A stretch of 20,091 nt of DNA, taken from assembly GCA_949076555.1 (NCBI GenBank), contig CARUOB010000058.1, positions 1-20,091 of the forward strand, written 5' to 3'. The stretch comes from an uncultured Lachnospiraceae bacterium (GTDB taxonomy: Bacteria; Bacillota; Clostridia; Lachnospirales; Lachnospiraceae). The translations under genes were made by a program, and so were the position numbers. The notes beneath the pieces are model-generated. The model worked only from the letters and a program-made list of their open reading frames with translations. It had not been told where the DNA came from and made no database searches. Below, piece by piece: positions 8,168 to 15,119 of the stretch (within the stretch, counting starts at the first letter, position 1; the number at the start of each line of letters is the position of its first letter).

Positions 8168-8207
8168 GGGCCAAAACGTGCCAGCACGGTTTTGGCGGGA
8201 AGGAAGA
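8162..8207 (+). repeat. 46-bp direct repeat, copy 1 (hairpin unit)
   Basis: These 46 bases recur without change at 8315-8360. The unit folds on itself: GCCAAAACGTGC (8170-8181) pairs with GCAC plus GTTTTGGC (8184-8187 and 8189-8196) with one bulged G and a two-base CA between the arms (so the innermost pairs must open). CTGAGGG (8164-8170) marks the left edge. It overlaps the thioesterase stop codon and could serve as its terminator or as a transcript-stabilising stem. Confidence 0.85.
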
Positions 8208-8210
8208 GGA

Positions 8211-8289
8211 CTGAGGGAGCGCCATCTTATGAGCAAAAAGAGCTGCGAAGCAGCGGAAAGCGCTGTAGGCGCGATTTTGCGAATGGCGC
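8211..8289 (+). repeat. Structured intergenic repeat element, member 2 (thioesterase-cvfB spacer)
   Basis: CTGAGGG (8211-8217) is followed after one base by a left arm GCGCCAT (8219-8225) that pairs perfectly with ATGGCGC (8283-8289). Inside is a small stem GCTGC-GAA-GCAGC (8242-8254). GCGATTTTGCGAATGG (8271-8286) overlaps the right arm and matches 6093-6108 at 15 of 16 bases. An outer ATCTT (8224-8228) / AAGAT (8308-8312) pairing is an alternative. The element lies between the two copies of the 46-bp direct repeat. Confidence 0.6.
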
Positions 8290-8314
8290 GTGCTGAGCGT
8301 GCGAGGCAAGATCG

Positions 8315-8360
8315 GACTGAGGGCCAAAACGTGCCAGCACGGTTTTGGCGGGAAGGAAGA
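8315..8360 (+). repeat. 46-bp direct repeat, copy 2 (hairpin unit)
   Basis: Identical to 8162-8207, offset by 153 bp. Its stem occupies 8323-8349, ending 40 nt before the cvfB-like start codon at 8390. An apparent upstream TTG extension of that gene (8345) lies inside this stem. Confidence 0.85.
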
Positions 8361-8389
8361 TAGTATTTGTAAAAGAAACGGAGATAAAG

Positions 8390-9229
8390 ATGATTCAATT
8401 AGGTGAAATACAGACGTTAAAGATTGTAAAACAGGTAGAGTTCGGCGTTTATCTGTATGACGGGATGAATGCGGAGGAGCGGGTGCTTCTGCCGAAAAAA
8501 CAGGTGCCGGAGGGCGCGGCAAACGGCGATGAAGTGGAGGTTTTCTTATACCGCGACTCCAAGGACAGAATGATTGCGACCACAAACAGGCCGAAGATCA
8601 CCCTGCACGGGGTGGAGAGACTGCGGGTGGTGCAGGTGGGAAAGATCGGCGCGTTTCTTGACTGGGGGCTGGAGAAGGATCTGCTTCTGCCTTTTAAGGA
8701 GCAGACAAGAAGAGTGTCCGCCGGGGAGGAGTGTCTTGCCGCGCTCTATATTGACAAGTCCGACAGGCTCTGCGCTACCATGAACGTGTATCCTTATCTG
8801 CAAAATAACAGCAGTTATAAAAAAGATGATCGTGTCAGCGGCACCGTTTATGAGATCAGTCCCAATTTCGGCGCGTTTGTGGCGGTGGACGATCGGTATT
8901 CGGGGCTGATCCCGAAGAAGGAGCTGTACGGGAATGTGGCGGTAGGAGATACCGTAAATGCCCGTGTTACGGCGGTAAAGGAGGACGGAAAGCTGGATCT
9001 GAGCATACGCGAAAAGGCGTATCTGCAGATTGCGGGGGACGCGGAGAAGGTGATGCAGACGATCGACAGCTTTGGCGGGACGCTGCCTTTTAACGATAAG
9101 GCGTCGCCGGAGGTAATCCGCAGAGAGATGCAGATGAGCAAAAACGAGTTTAAACGGGCAGTGGGAAATTTGTTAAAAGCGGGTAAGATTACGATAACGG
9201 AGAAAGCGATAAAACGCAATGACGAGTAA
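8390..9229 (+). CDS. CvfB/YitL-like S1-domain RNA-binding protein
   Basis: A 279-residue protein of the CvfB family: a series of S1-type OB folds followed by a small winged-helix domain. S1-like segments are seen near residues 1-60 (LKIVKQVEFGVYL), 65-135 (VVQVGKIGAFLDWGLEKDLLLP) and 145-215 (VSGTVYEISPNFGAFVAVDDRYSGLIPKKEL). The C-terminal MSKNEFKRAVGNLLKAGKI is the typical winged-helix end. In Staphylococcus aureus CvfB is a virulence-related RNA-binding protein; its exact role elsewhere is unclear. I chose ATG 8390, with GGAG six bases upstream, over an in-frame TTG at 8345 inside the repeat hairpin. It overlaps the next gene by 11 nt, so the two are translationally coupled. Confidence 0.88.
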   Translation: MIQLGEIQTLKIVKQVEFGVYLYDGMNAEERVLLPKKQVPEGAANGDEVEVFLYRDSKDRMIATTNRPKITLHGVERLRVVQVGKIGAFLDWGLEKDLLLPFKEQTRRVSAGEECLAALYIDKSDRLCATMNVYPYLQNNSSYKKDDRVSGTVYEISPNFGAFVAVDDRYSGLIPKKELYGNVAVGDTVNARVTAVKEDGKLDLSIREKAYLQIAGDAEKVMQTIDSFGGTLPFNDKASPEVIRREMQMSKNEFKRAVGNLLKAGKITITEKAIKRNDE

Positions 9230-10412
9230 AAGAGCGAATTGGTTATTTCTGACTATCATACTGGTGCATTTCGGGGTGGTGGCATTTCTGATTTTTGGCG
9301 GGCCGCGTCTGCCGGACAGCCTTGTACTGAATTTTTTGCTGAGTCAGGGGATTTTGGTCGTGCCTACCCTGATCTTTCTGCTTGTCTTTGAACGAAGGGA
9401 CATGGCGCGGATGTCTGGCATGCCGATGCCCGGTGCGCCGTATGCGTCGGGTATGCCGCGGCCGTTCGAGGCGGCCGGATTTCATAAGGTGAAAATTTCT
9501 ACCCTTCTGATGATTACCCTGTGTACGTTTTTGTTTATGCCGCTTGTCACGGTGCTCAATATATTGACTATGTTTTTCGCGGACAACGCGGTGGCGGCTC
9601 TGGAAGGGGATATCGTAAGTACGCCTTTTCCGGCAATGCTTTTTATGATTGGAATATTCGGGCCTTTTTGTGAAGAGTTTGTTTTTCGGGGCGTGATATA
9701 CAGAAGCTATAGAAGAAGCGGGGAGTGGACGAATGGCATGTGCCATAAAAAGCTGCGTGATAACGGCTTATCGGCGGTTCTTTTGTCTTCGCTTCTGTTT
9801 GGTCTGATGCATATGAATTTCAATCAGGCGGTTTATGCCTTTGCGATCGGCGTAATACTGGTGCTGCTGGTGGAGGCGGCGGGGAGCCTGTGGGCTTCTA
9901 TTTTCTGCCATATGTTTTTTAATTCCTGTCAGGTCGTGCTGATGTATGTATCTGAAAGCATTTTAAACAGTGTGTACGGGCAGGCCGCGAATGAAACGGC
10001 GGCGAAGTTGTCCACGCAGGAGCTCTTGTCGGCGCTCTCCGTATATCTGGTGATCGCGGCTGTCACAACGCCCATTGCCGGATGCGTGATCGCGTGGATT
10101 GCAAAGAACGAAGGGCGGCAGGAGGCGCTTAGAGCGCTGTTGCGGCGGGGTGGACGCGTACCGCAGACGAACATACCACGGCCGATGCCGCCGAACGTGG
10201 CGCAATCGGGCGTATCGCGGCCGCAGAGAGAGTCATATGCGAACGCACCGCATCCGGAGACGGTGAATGTGTCGTATCCGAACATGCCGCCGCAGCCAGT
10301 GCAGTGGAGCGCGCCGGAGCCGCCTCATGCGGATTATCTTCTGAGCGTGCCGCTTATTATCGCGATTGTGCTTTGTCTGGGGTATATGAGTTTGGAGCTG
10401 CTTCTTCTATAG
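9219..10412 (+). CDS. CPBP-family (CAAX protease / bacteriocin-processing) membrane protease
   Basis: A 397-residue polytopic membrane protein with all three motifs of the CPBP/Abi glutamic-type protease family: E152-E153-x3-R157 (FCEEFVFRG), F194-x3-H198 (FGLMH) and H231-x3-N235 (HMFFN). About seven to nine hydrophobic segments are visible. It carries an unusual tail: residues ~310-370 are rich in proline, asparagine and arginine and are followed by a last hydrophobic span (LLSVPLIIAIVLCLGYMSLELLLL) at the very C-terminus. A proline/methionine-rich segment also occurs at about 65-82. The ATG lies inside the 3' end of the cvfB-like gene. Family members process prenylated proteins, bacteriocins or signalling peptides; the substrate here is unknown. 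Confidence 0.88.
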   Translation: MTSKRANWLFLTIILVHFGVVAFLIFGGPRLPDSLVLNFLLSQGILVVPTLIFLLVFERRDMARMSGMPMPGAPYASGMPRPFEAAGFHKVKISTLLMITLCTFLFMPLVTVLNILTMFFADNAVAALEGDIVSTPFPAMLFMIGIFGPFCEEFVFRGVIYRSYRRSGEWTNGMCHKKLRDNGLSAVLLSSLLFGLMHMNFNQAVYAFAIGVILVLLVEAAGSLWASIFCHMFFNSCQVVLMYVSESILNSVYGQAANETAAKLSTQELLSALSVYLVIAAVTTPIAGCVIAWIAKNEGRQEALRALLRRGGRVPQTNIPRPMPPNVAQSGVSRPQRESYANAPHPETVNVSYPNMPPQPVQWSAPEPPHADYLLSVPLIIAIVLCLGYMSLELLLL

Positions 10413-10503
10413 GGGAGTTTTTTAGGAGCCTTTCGGCGTACACAAAGAGCTCGGCATGCATGATCCAGTCTGTCGTGCTTTCTGGCTCTGCTTATGAACG
10501 CAA

Positions 10504-10556
10504 AAAGGGGGTGCCGCTTAACCATCTAAATTTGATGATTTTGCGACACCCTCTTT
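10504..10556 (-). terminator. Terminator between the convergent CPBP protease and yjfB-like genes
   Basis: AAAGGGGGTG (10504-10513) pairs with CACCCTCTTT (10547-10556), extended inward by CGC/GCG. Read on the minus strand it ends CACCCCCTTTTTG, giving the T-run expected after yjfB, which stops four bases away. On the plus strand the stem is continuous with one G-U pair but lacks a T-run, so it is best as a minus-strand terminator and may also stop plus-strand transcription. The preceding 90 nt after the CPBP stop show nothing else recognisable. Confidence 0.65.
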
Positions 10557-10559
10557 CGC

Positions 10560-10751
10560 TTAGACTGTCATATCAAAGTTTCCGCCGATATGGGGATTGA
10601 CGGACAGTTCCATTGCCGCCGCGTCCATCATGCCGACAACCTGACTGCCTGTGGTTTCTGCCTGATCCAAAGATTTGGCAAGCATTGCTACGCCGAAGGC
10701 GTCATTTGTTTTGGCGGTGGACATGGCCATAGATAATCCTGCAATATCCAT
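10560..10751 (-). CDS. YjfB-family putative motility protein
   Basis: A 63-residue small protein beginning MDIAGLSMAMSTAKTND and ending MELSVNPHIGGNFDMTV. Both ends match the YjfB family (putative motility protein), in which MDIA..SM..S near the start and a C-terminal NPHLGG-type segment are typical. In Bacillus subtilis yjfB belongs to the sigma-D motility regulon; the molecular role is not known. I chose ATG 10751 rather than the in-frame ATG at 10781, because the latter overlaps the predicted -10 box and the family starts at MDIA. It is the only minus-strand gene here, with its own terminator and promoter. No flagellar gene is nearby. Confidence 0.82.
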   Translation of the reverse strand: MDIAGLSMAMSTAKTNDAFGVAMLAKSLDQAETTGSQVVGMMDAAAMELSVNPHIGGNFDMTV

Positions 10752-10779
10752 AACAATCACCAACCTTTCTTCAATACTC

Positions 10780-10809
10780 ATTTTATCATATCATCGCCGA
10801 CGGTAACAA
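10780..10809 (-). promoter_or_regulatory. Promoter for the yjfB-like gene
   Basis: On the minus strand TTGTTA (10809-10804) and TAAAAT (10785-10780) are separated by 18 nt. Transcription would start near 10773, giving a leader of about 22 nt before ATG 10751. This is a vegetative (sigma-A) pattern; I see no clear sigma-D (TAAA / GCCGATA) arrangement. Confidence 0.45.
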
Positions 10810-10935
10810 TATGCAATTTTAACAATGCCGTGAAATCCTTTATATCGTCAAAAATCTTAAAAAATACACAAAAAATTCACGAATGCAGGTAGATTTTTTT
10901 GTAAATATAGATTAAAATAGAACCTAGCTTTTGCT

Positions 10936-10960
10936 CTTTCAGAAATTATGGGGCTGAAAG
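10936..10960. promoter_or_regulatory. Inverted repeat upstream of the CdaR-like regulator, possible operator
   Basis: CTTTCAG (10936-10942) and CTGAAAG (10954-10960) form a perfect 7-bp dyad with an 11-nt spacer, ending 39 nt before the regulator ATG. The spacing would suit a dimeric DNA-binding protein, perhaps autoregulation, or a small leader hairpin. The surrounding AT-rich gap (10810-10935) has no promoter I can call firmly. Confidence 0.35.
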
Positions 10961-10999
10961 GCATGGTGAATTGTTACGAAACATAAGAGGGGTGGGGGA

Positions 11000-12088
11000 A
11001 TGATTTCAAATCAGATATTGCAAAACACGATTGAAGGTCTGAAAGCGATCGCCAGAGTGGAGCTTTGTGTCATGGACGTGGACGGGAAGGCCGCGGCTAT
11101 GACGATGGAGGAGATGGAGCGGTGTGCCGGAGCTGCCGCGGAGTTCGCAGGATCTCCGGCCGATTCACAGGAGATTCAGGGGTACCAGTATTTTAAAATA
11201 TTTGATGAGCAGCAACTGGAGTATATTCTGGTGGCAGGCGGCGTGGGCGAAGACGTATACATGGTCGGTAAAATGGTGGCGTTTCAGATACAAAACCTGC
11301 TGATTGCCTACAAGGAGCGGTTTGATAAGGATAATTTTGTGAAAAATCTGCTTCTCGACAACCTGCTTCTGGTGGATATATACAGCCGCGCGAAGAAGTT
11401 ACATATACAGACTGACGTCAGGCGGGTGGCGCTCATTGTGGAGACGGACAATGTCAAGGATTGTAATGCCCTTGAGAGTGTGCGCGCTTATTTTGGCGTG
11501 AACAATAAAGATTTTATCACTGCCGTAGACGAAAATAACGTCATTGTAGTGAAAGATCTGTCCGAAGATGACAGCCCGCGTGAGATTGAACGGTGCGCGG
11601 CAGCAGTGGCGGCGTATTTGCGCAAGGAGAGTTTTAAGAACGTCCGCATTGCCTACGGTACGGTGGTAAACGAGATCAAAGGTGTGAGCAGCTCCTATAA
11701 AGAGGCGAAAATGGCGTTGGATGTGGGAAAAATTTTCTTTGGCGAGCGCGATGTCATCGCTTACAGTGAGCTTGGCATCGGACGGCTGATCTACCAGCTT
11801 CCGATTCCCTTGTGCAAGATGTTTATCAAGGAGATTTTTGACGGCAAAAGCCCCGACGAGTTCGACGAGGAGACGCTTGTCACCATCAATAAGTTTTTCG
11901 AAAACTCCCTGAACGTGTCGGAGACTTCCAGACAGCTTTTTATCCACAGAAATACGCTGGTTTACCGTCTGGATAAGCTGCAGAAGAGTACAGGGCTTGA
12001 CCTGCGTGTGTTTGAGGACGCCATCACGTTTAAGATTGCATTGATGGTCGTAAAATATATGAAATATATGGAGTCGTTTGAGTTTTAG
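11000..12088 (+). CDS. CdaR/PucR-family transcriptional regulator
   Basis: A 362-residue cytoplasmic regulator. The C-terminal ~66 residues are the PucR-type helix-turn-helix: NKFFENSLNVSETSRQLFIHRNTLVYRLDKLQ starts at 297 and is highly typical. The middle (about 140-265) resembles the GGDEF-like domain of CdaR proteins, with RIAYGTVVNEIKGVSSSYKEAKMALDVG. The N-terminal ~110 residues would be the sensor part and are not clearly a known ligand domain. CdaR itself senses sugar diacids, but many homologues have unknown ligands, so that should not be assumed. Start ATG 11000 follows AGAGGGGTGGGGGA. It is preceded by a 7-bp dyad and followed by a structured 151-nt gap before ftsE; neither neighbour tells what it controls. 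Confidence 0.85.
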   Translation: MISNQILQNTIEGLKAIARVELCVMDVDGKAAAMTMEEMERCAGAAAEFAGSPADSQEIQGYQYFKIFDEQQLEYILVAGGVGEDVYMVGKMVAFQIQNLLIAYKERFDKDNFVKNLLLDNLLLVDIYSRAKKLHIQTDVRRVALIVETDNVKDCNALESVRAYFGVNNKDFITAVDENNVIVVKDLSEDDSPREIERCAAAVAAYLRKESFKNVRIAYGTVVNEIKGVSSSYKEAKMALDVGKIFFGERDVIAYSELGIGRLIYQLPIPLCKMFIKEIFDGKSPDEFDEETLVTINKFFENSLNVSETSRQLFIHRNTLVYRLDKLQKSTGLDLRVFEDAITFKIALMVVKYMKYMESFEF

Positions 12089-12090
12089 GG

Positions 12091-12206
12091 GAAGTTAATG
12101 CGCTTTCATAGCGCGAAAAGAACTTCTAAAGACGTCCCGCCATAGGACGGAACGCCAAGAAGTTCTAAGTTTCGCGCAGGAGAATGCCAAAGAACGGGCA
12201 TTCTCC
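12091..12206 (+). promoter_or_regulatory. Densely structured spacer with competing stems between the regulator and ftsE
   Basis: Long stem A: GCGCGAAA-AGAACTTCT (12111-12127) pairs with AGAAGTTCT-aag-TTTCGCGC (12158-12177), 17 pairs with a 3-nt bulge, enclosing CGTCC/GGACG (12133-12137 / 12145-12149). Alternative stem B: GAAGTT (12091-12096) with AACTTC (12121-12126), enclosing GCGCT/AGCGC (12100-12104 / 12110-12114). A and B share AACTTC and GCGC, so they exclude each other. Stem C: GGAGAATGCC (12179-12188) with GGCATTCTCC (12197-12206) and an 8-nt loop. No T-run follows stem C. The region may end the regulator transcript or control ftsE expression. Confidence 0.6.
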
Positions 12207-12239
12207 GACAGGCAAATAAAAATTTAGGAGTGAAAAAAC

Positions 12240-12971
12240 GTGGCAGTAAAAAAGAAAAGAAAAGCCCCCGCGGTGGAAAATGAGATCATCAACCTGACGA
12301 ATGTGAGCAAGGCTTACTCGACCGGTGCACCGGCTTTAAAAGATGTGAACCTTCATATCAGCAGGGGAGAGTTTGTCTTTATCGTGGGTGACAGCGGATC
12401 GGGGAAATCTACCCTGATAAAGCTTCTTTTGCGGGAGCTGACGATCACCAGCGGCTACATCAATGTGATGGGCTATGACCTTTCCAAGATCAAACACAGG
12501 AAAATCCCGAAATTCAGGAGAAATCTGGGGATTGTGTTTCAGGACTTCCGCCTTTTGAAGGACAGGAATGTCTATGAGAATGTTGCCTTTGCACAGCGCA
12601 TTATTCAGAAATCAAATAAGGAGATCAAGAAAAACGTGCCCAGTATTCTGGCCATCGTAGGTCTTGCGGGCAAGTATAAGGCGAAGCCCAGACAGCTTTC
12701 CGGCGGTGAGCAGCAGAGAGTGGCGCTTGCGCGCGCGCTTGTGAACCAGCCCACGATTCTGCTGGCGGACGAGCCTACGGGTAATCTGGACCCGAAAAAT
12801 TCATGGGAAATCATGAAACTTTTGGAGCAGATCAATGAAAACGGAACGACTGTTATCGTTGTTACCCATAACCGTGAAATAGTGAACGCGATGCAGAAGC
12901 GCGTAGTAACCCTGCGCCGCGGCGTCATTATCAGCGACGAGGAAAAGGGAGGGTACATCGATGAGGATTAG
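12240..12971 (+). CDS. ftsE: Cell division ATP-binding protein FtsE
   Basis: A 243-residue ABC ATPase that works with FtsX at the cytoplasmic membrane; in other bacteria FtsEX does not transport but drives activation of peptidoglycan hydrolases at the division site or along the wall. Motifs: Walker A GDSGSGKST (50-58), Q-loop FQDFRLL (100-106), signature LSGGEQQRVALARAL (153-167), Walker B ILLADEPTGNLDP (173-185) and H-loop H210. FQDFRLL and LLADEPTGNLD are typical of FtsE. Compared with FtsE proteins that start directly at the beta-strand, this one has a basic N-terminal extension of about 15 residues (AVKKKRKAP). The start is GTG 12240, with AGGAG nine bases upstream. It overlaps ftsX by 11 nt. 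Confidence 0.95.
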   Translation: MAVKKKRKAPAVENEIINLTNVSKAYSTGAPALKDVNLHISRGEFVFIVGDSGSGKSTLIKLLLRELTITSGYINVMGYDLSKIKHRKIPKFRRNLGIVFQDFRLLKDRNVYENVAFAQRIIQKSNKEIKKNVPSILAIVGLAGKYKAKPRQLSGGEQQRVALARALVNQPTILLADEPTGNLDPKNSWEIMKLLEQINENGTTVIVVTHNREIVNAMQKRVVTLRRGVIISDEEKGGYIDED

Positions 12972-13857
12972 TACATTTTTCTATACGCTCAAGCAAGGCT
13001 TCCGCAATATTTTCCGCAATAAGCTCTTTTCGCTGGCATCCATAGCGACCATTGCGGCCTGCCTTTTTCTTTTCGGTATATTTTACGCTGTTTTGGCAAA
13101 CTTCCAGCATATTGTGAAGAACGCGGAAGAGGGCGTCTCGGTCTGGGTTTTCTTTGATGAGGGCATAGAGGACATCAGGATTCAGCAGATCGGCGATATG
13201 ATTGCGAAGCGGCCCGAGGTGGCGAAGATGGACTTTATCTCCGCGCAGGAAGCGTGGGAGAGTTTCCGGGATGAGTATCTTGGCGAGTACGGCGACGGTT
13301 TCACGGAGAATCCGCTGGAAAGCTCCGCCAACTATCAAGTATATTTGAACGATGTGTCCATGCAGTCCGCACTGGTGACGTATCTGGAGTCCATTGACGG
13401 TGTGCGGATGGTCAACCGTTCGGAGCTGGTGGCGACCACTCTGACCGGAATTAACGCGCTGATTGCCTACGTCTCCGTGGGTATCATTGCGATTCTTCTG
13501 GCGGTGTCCATCTTCCTGATCAGCAATACCGTGGCGATCGGTATTTCTGTCCGCAAGGAGGAAATCAATATTATGAAATATATTGGCGCTACCGACTTTT
13601 TCGTCCGTTCTCCATTCGTGGTGGAAGGCATTATGATCGGACTGATCGGCGCGGCGATGCCGCTTGGCTTCATTTATACCATTTACAACGTAGTTTTGTC
13701 TTATGTGACGGATCGCTTTCCGCAGCTTACTTCCCTCCTGAGCTTCGTGCCGGTGGGTGAAGTCTTTCATGTGCTCGTGCCCATATCTCTGGGACTTGGT
13801 GTGGGCATTGGTTTTCTGGGAAGTATCGTGACGGTGAGAAGACATTTGAGAGTTTGA
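12961..13857 (+). CDS. ftsX: Cell division membrane protein FtsX
   Basis: A 298-residue four-span membrane protein that partners FtsE. Spans are near residues 22-45, 165-190, 218-246 and 268-292. The ~120-residue extracytoplasmic loop between spans 1 and 2 is the part that touches the hydrolase partner in other species. NIFRNKLFSLASIATIAACLF at the first span and EEINIMKYIGATDFFVRSPFVVEG before the third are characteristic of FtsX. ATG 12961 lies within the last codons of ftsE, and the M23 hydrolase gene begins 26 nt after its stop, so the three are one transcription unit. No missing segment is evident. Confidence 0.95.
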   Translation: MRISTFFYTLKQGFRNIFRNKLFSLASIATIAACLFLFGIFYAVLANFQHIVKNAEEGVSVWVFFDEGIEDIRIQQIGDMIAKRPEVAKMDFISAQEAWESFRDEYLGEYGDGFTENPLESSANYQVYLNDVSMQSALVTYLESIDGVRMVNRSELVATTLTGINALIAYVSVGIIAILLAVSIFLISNTVAIGISVRKEEINIMKYIGATDFFVRSPFVVEGIMIGLIGAAMPLGFIYTIYNVVLSYVTDRFPQLTSLLSFVPVGEVFHVLVPISLGLGVGIGFLGSIVTVRRHLRV

Positions 13858-13883
13858 TAGTCTGACTAAATAGGGGTTACAGC

Positions 13884-15113
13884 TTGAAGAGAGAAATACG
13901 GAAGAAGTTTAAAAGAATAGCGGGTGTTACCTTATGCCTCGCGCTCGTGCTTTCCTGCGCCGTGCCGGGACCTTCCGTGCAGGCGGTTACCAGTGAGAGC
14001 ATCCGCGAGAAGGAGCGGGAAATCGAGAAGGCGAAGGAGCAGGTTTCCGGCTTGAAGAGCAGCTTAACTGATGTGGAGAAGCTGAAAAAGGAGCTGGAGC
14101 AGTCGAAAAACGATCTGACGGCCTTTGTACAGCAGTTAGACGGGCAGCTTGCTGACATACAGGAGAACATAAAGCAATATAATACAATGATCAGCGAGAA
14201 AGAGAAAGAGATTGAGGAGACGGCGCGTGATCTGGACGAGGCGCTGGCCAGACAGGAGCAGCAGTACGAGGCCATGAAGAAGCGCATCCAGTTTATGTAT
14301 GAGCGCAGCGACTCTTTCTATATGGAAACGCTTTTCGGTTCCAACAGCATTGCGGGGATTGTGAACCGCGCCGACTATATCGAGGCGCTGTCCCGCTACG
14401 ACAGAGATAAGCTGAATGAGTATGTGGAGACGCGCAAGTATGTGGAGCTTTGCAAGGAAGAGCTGGAGGTGGAGAAACAACTTCTGGACGAGGCCAAAGA
14501 GGCGGTAGAGCAGGAGGAAGCCAACGTCAACAGCCTGATCGGGGAGAAAGAAGCCCAGATTGTTTCCGTCAGTGGAGATATCGCCAATAAAGAGGCGGCT
14601 ATCAAAGAATATGAGGACATGATTGCGCAGGAGAACGCCGAGATCGCCGCGCTGGAAAAGGCAGTGGCGGAGGAGAAGGCAAGACTGGAGGCGGAGAACG
14701 CAAAGGCGAGAGTTTATAACGGCGGTATGTTTGCGTGGCCCTGTCCGAGTTACAAGCGGATCTCCGATGAGTATGGCAACCGCATTCACCCTATTCTTGG
14801 TACGCAGCAGTTCCATAATGGACTGGATATGGCAGCGGCTTCCGGCAGCGCCATATTGGCAGCTTACGACGGTGATGTGGTGGCAGCGGCCTACAGCAGC
14901 AGTATGGGCAATTATATTATGATCGATCACGGCAGCGGACTTTATACCATTTATATGCACTGCTCCGCGCTGTATGTTTCCAAGGGGCAGACCGTTTCCA
15001 AAGGGCAGAATATTGCGGCGGTAGGATCGACAGGCCGTTCCACCGGCCCGCATCTGCATTTCAGCGTGCGCCTGAACGGAAGCTACGTCAGCCCATGGAA
15101 CTACTTGAAATAG
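13884..15113 (+). CDS. Secreted coiled-coil M23 (LytM) peptidoglycan hydrolase, likely FtsEX partner
   Basis: A 409-residue exported protein in three parts: a signal sequence (basic start, then VTLCLALVLSCAVPGP, about 1-34), a long charged coiled coil (about 38-275, rich in E, K and Q) and a C-terminal LytM domain (282-409). The zinc and catalytic residues are complete: H311 and D315 (FHNGLDMA), H359 (YMHC), H390 and H392 (HLHF). Unlike E. coli EnvC, whose LytM domain is degenerate, this looks catalytically active, so it should cut wall peptides itself. Coiled coil plus hydrolase next to FtsEX matches EnvC, PcsB and CwlO logic. The start is TTG 13884, with AGGGG seven bases upstream. VLSC could be a lipobox, so lipid anchoring is an alternative to release. 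Confidence 0.92.
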   Translation: MKREIRKKFKRIAGVTLCLALVLSCAVPGPSVQAVTSESIREKEREIEKAKEQVSGLKSSLTDVEKLKKELEQSKNDLTAFVQQLDGQLADIQENIKQYNTMISEKEKEIEETARDLDEALARQEQQYEAMKKRIQFMYERSDSFYMETLFGSNSIAGIVNRADYIEALSRYDRDKLNEYVETRKYVELCKEELEVEKQLLDEAKEAVEQEEANVNSLIGEKEAQIVSVSGDIANKEAAIKEYEDMIAQENAEIAALEKAVAEEKARLEAENAKARVYNGGMFAWPCPSYKRISDEYGNRIHPILGTQQFHNGLDMAAASGSAILAAYDGDVVAAAYSSSMGNYIMIDHGSGLYTIYMHCSALYVSKGQTVSKGQNIAAVGSTGRSTGPHLHFSVRLNGSYVSPWNYLK

Positions 15114-15119
15114 CATTGA

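Noticed and set aside
8162..8360. Possible mini-CRISPR array (two identical hairpin repeats)
   Set aside because: Only two repeats, the 107-nt interval is far longer than a spacer and itself structured, and no cas genes are nearby.
8345..8389. TTG start adding 15 residues to the cvfB-like protein
   Set aside because: It lies inside the repeat hairpin, has no proper ribosome site of its own, and ATG 8390 has GGAG at ideal spacing and the family's usual start.
10780..10809. Sigma-D promoter for the yjfB-like gene
   Set aside because: GTCGGCGATGAT on the minus strand only loosely recalls GCCGATAA and is not correctly placed relative to a TAAA box.
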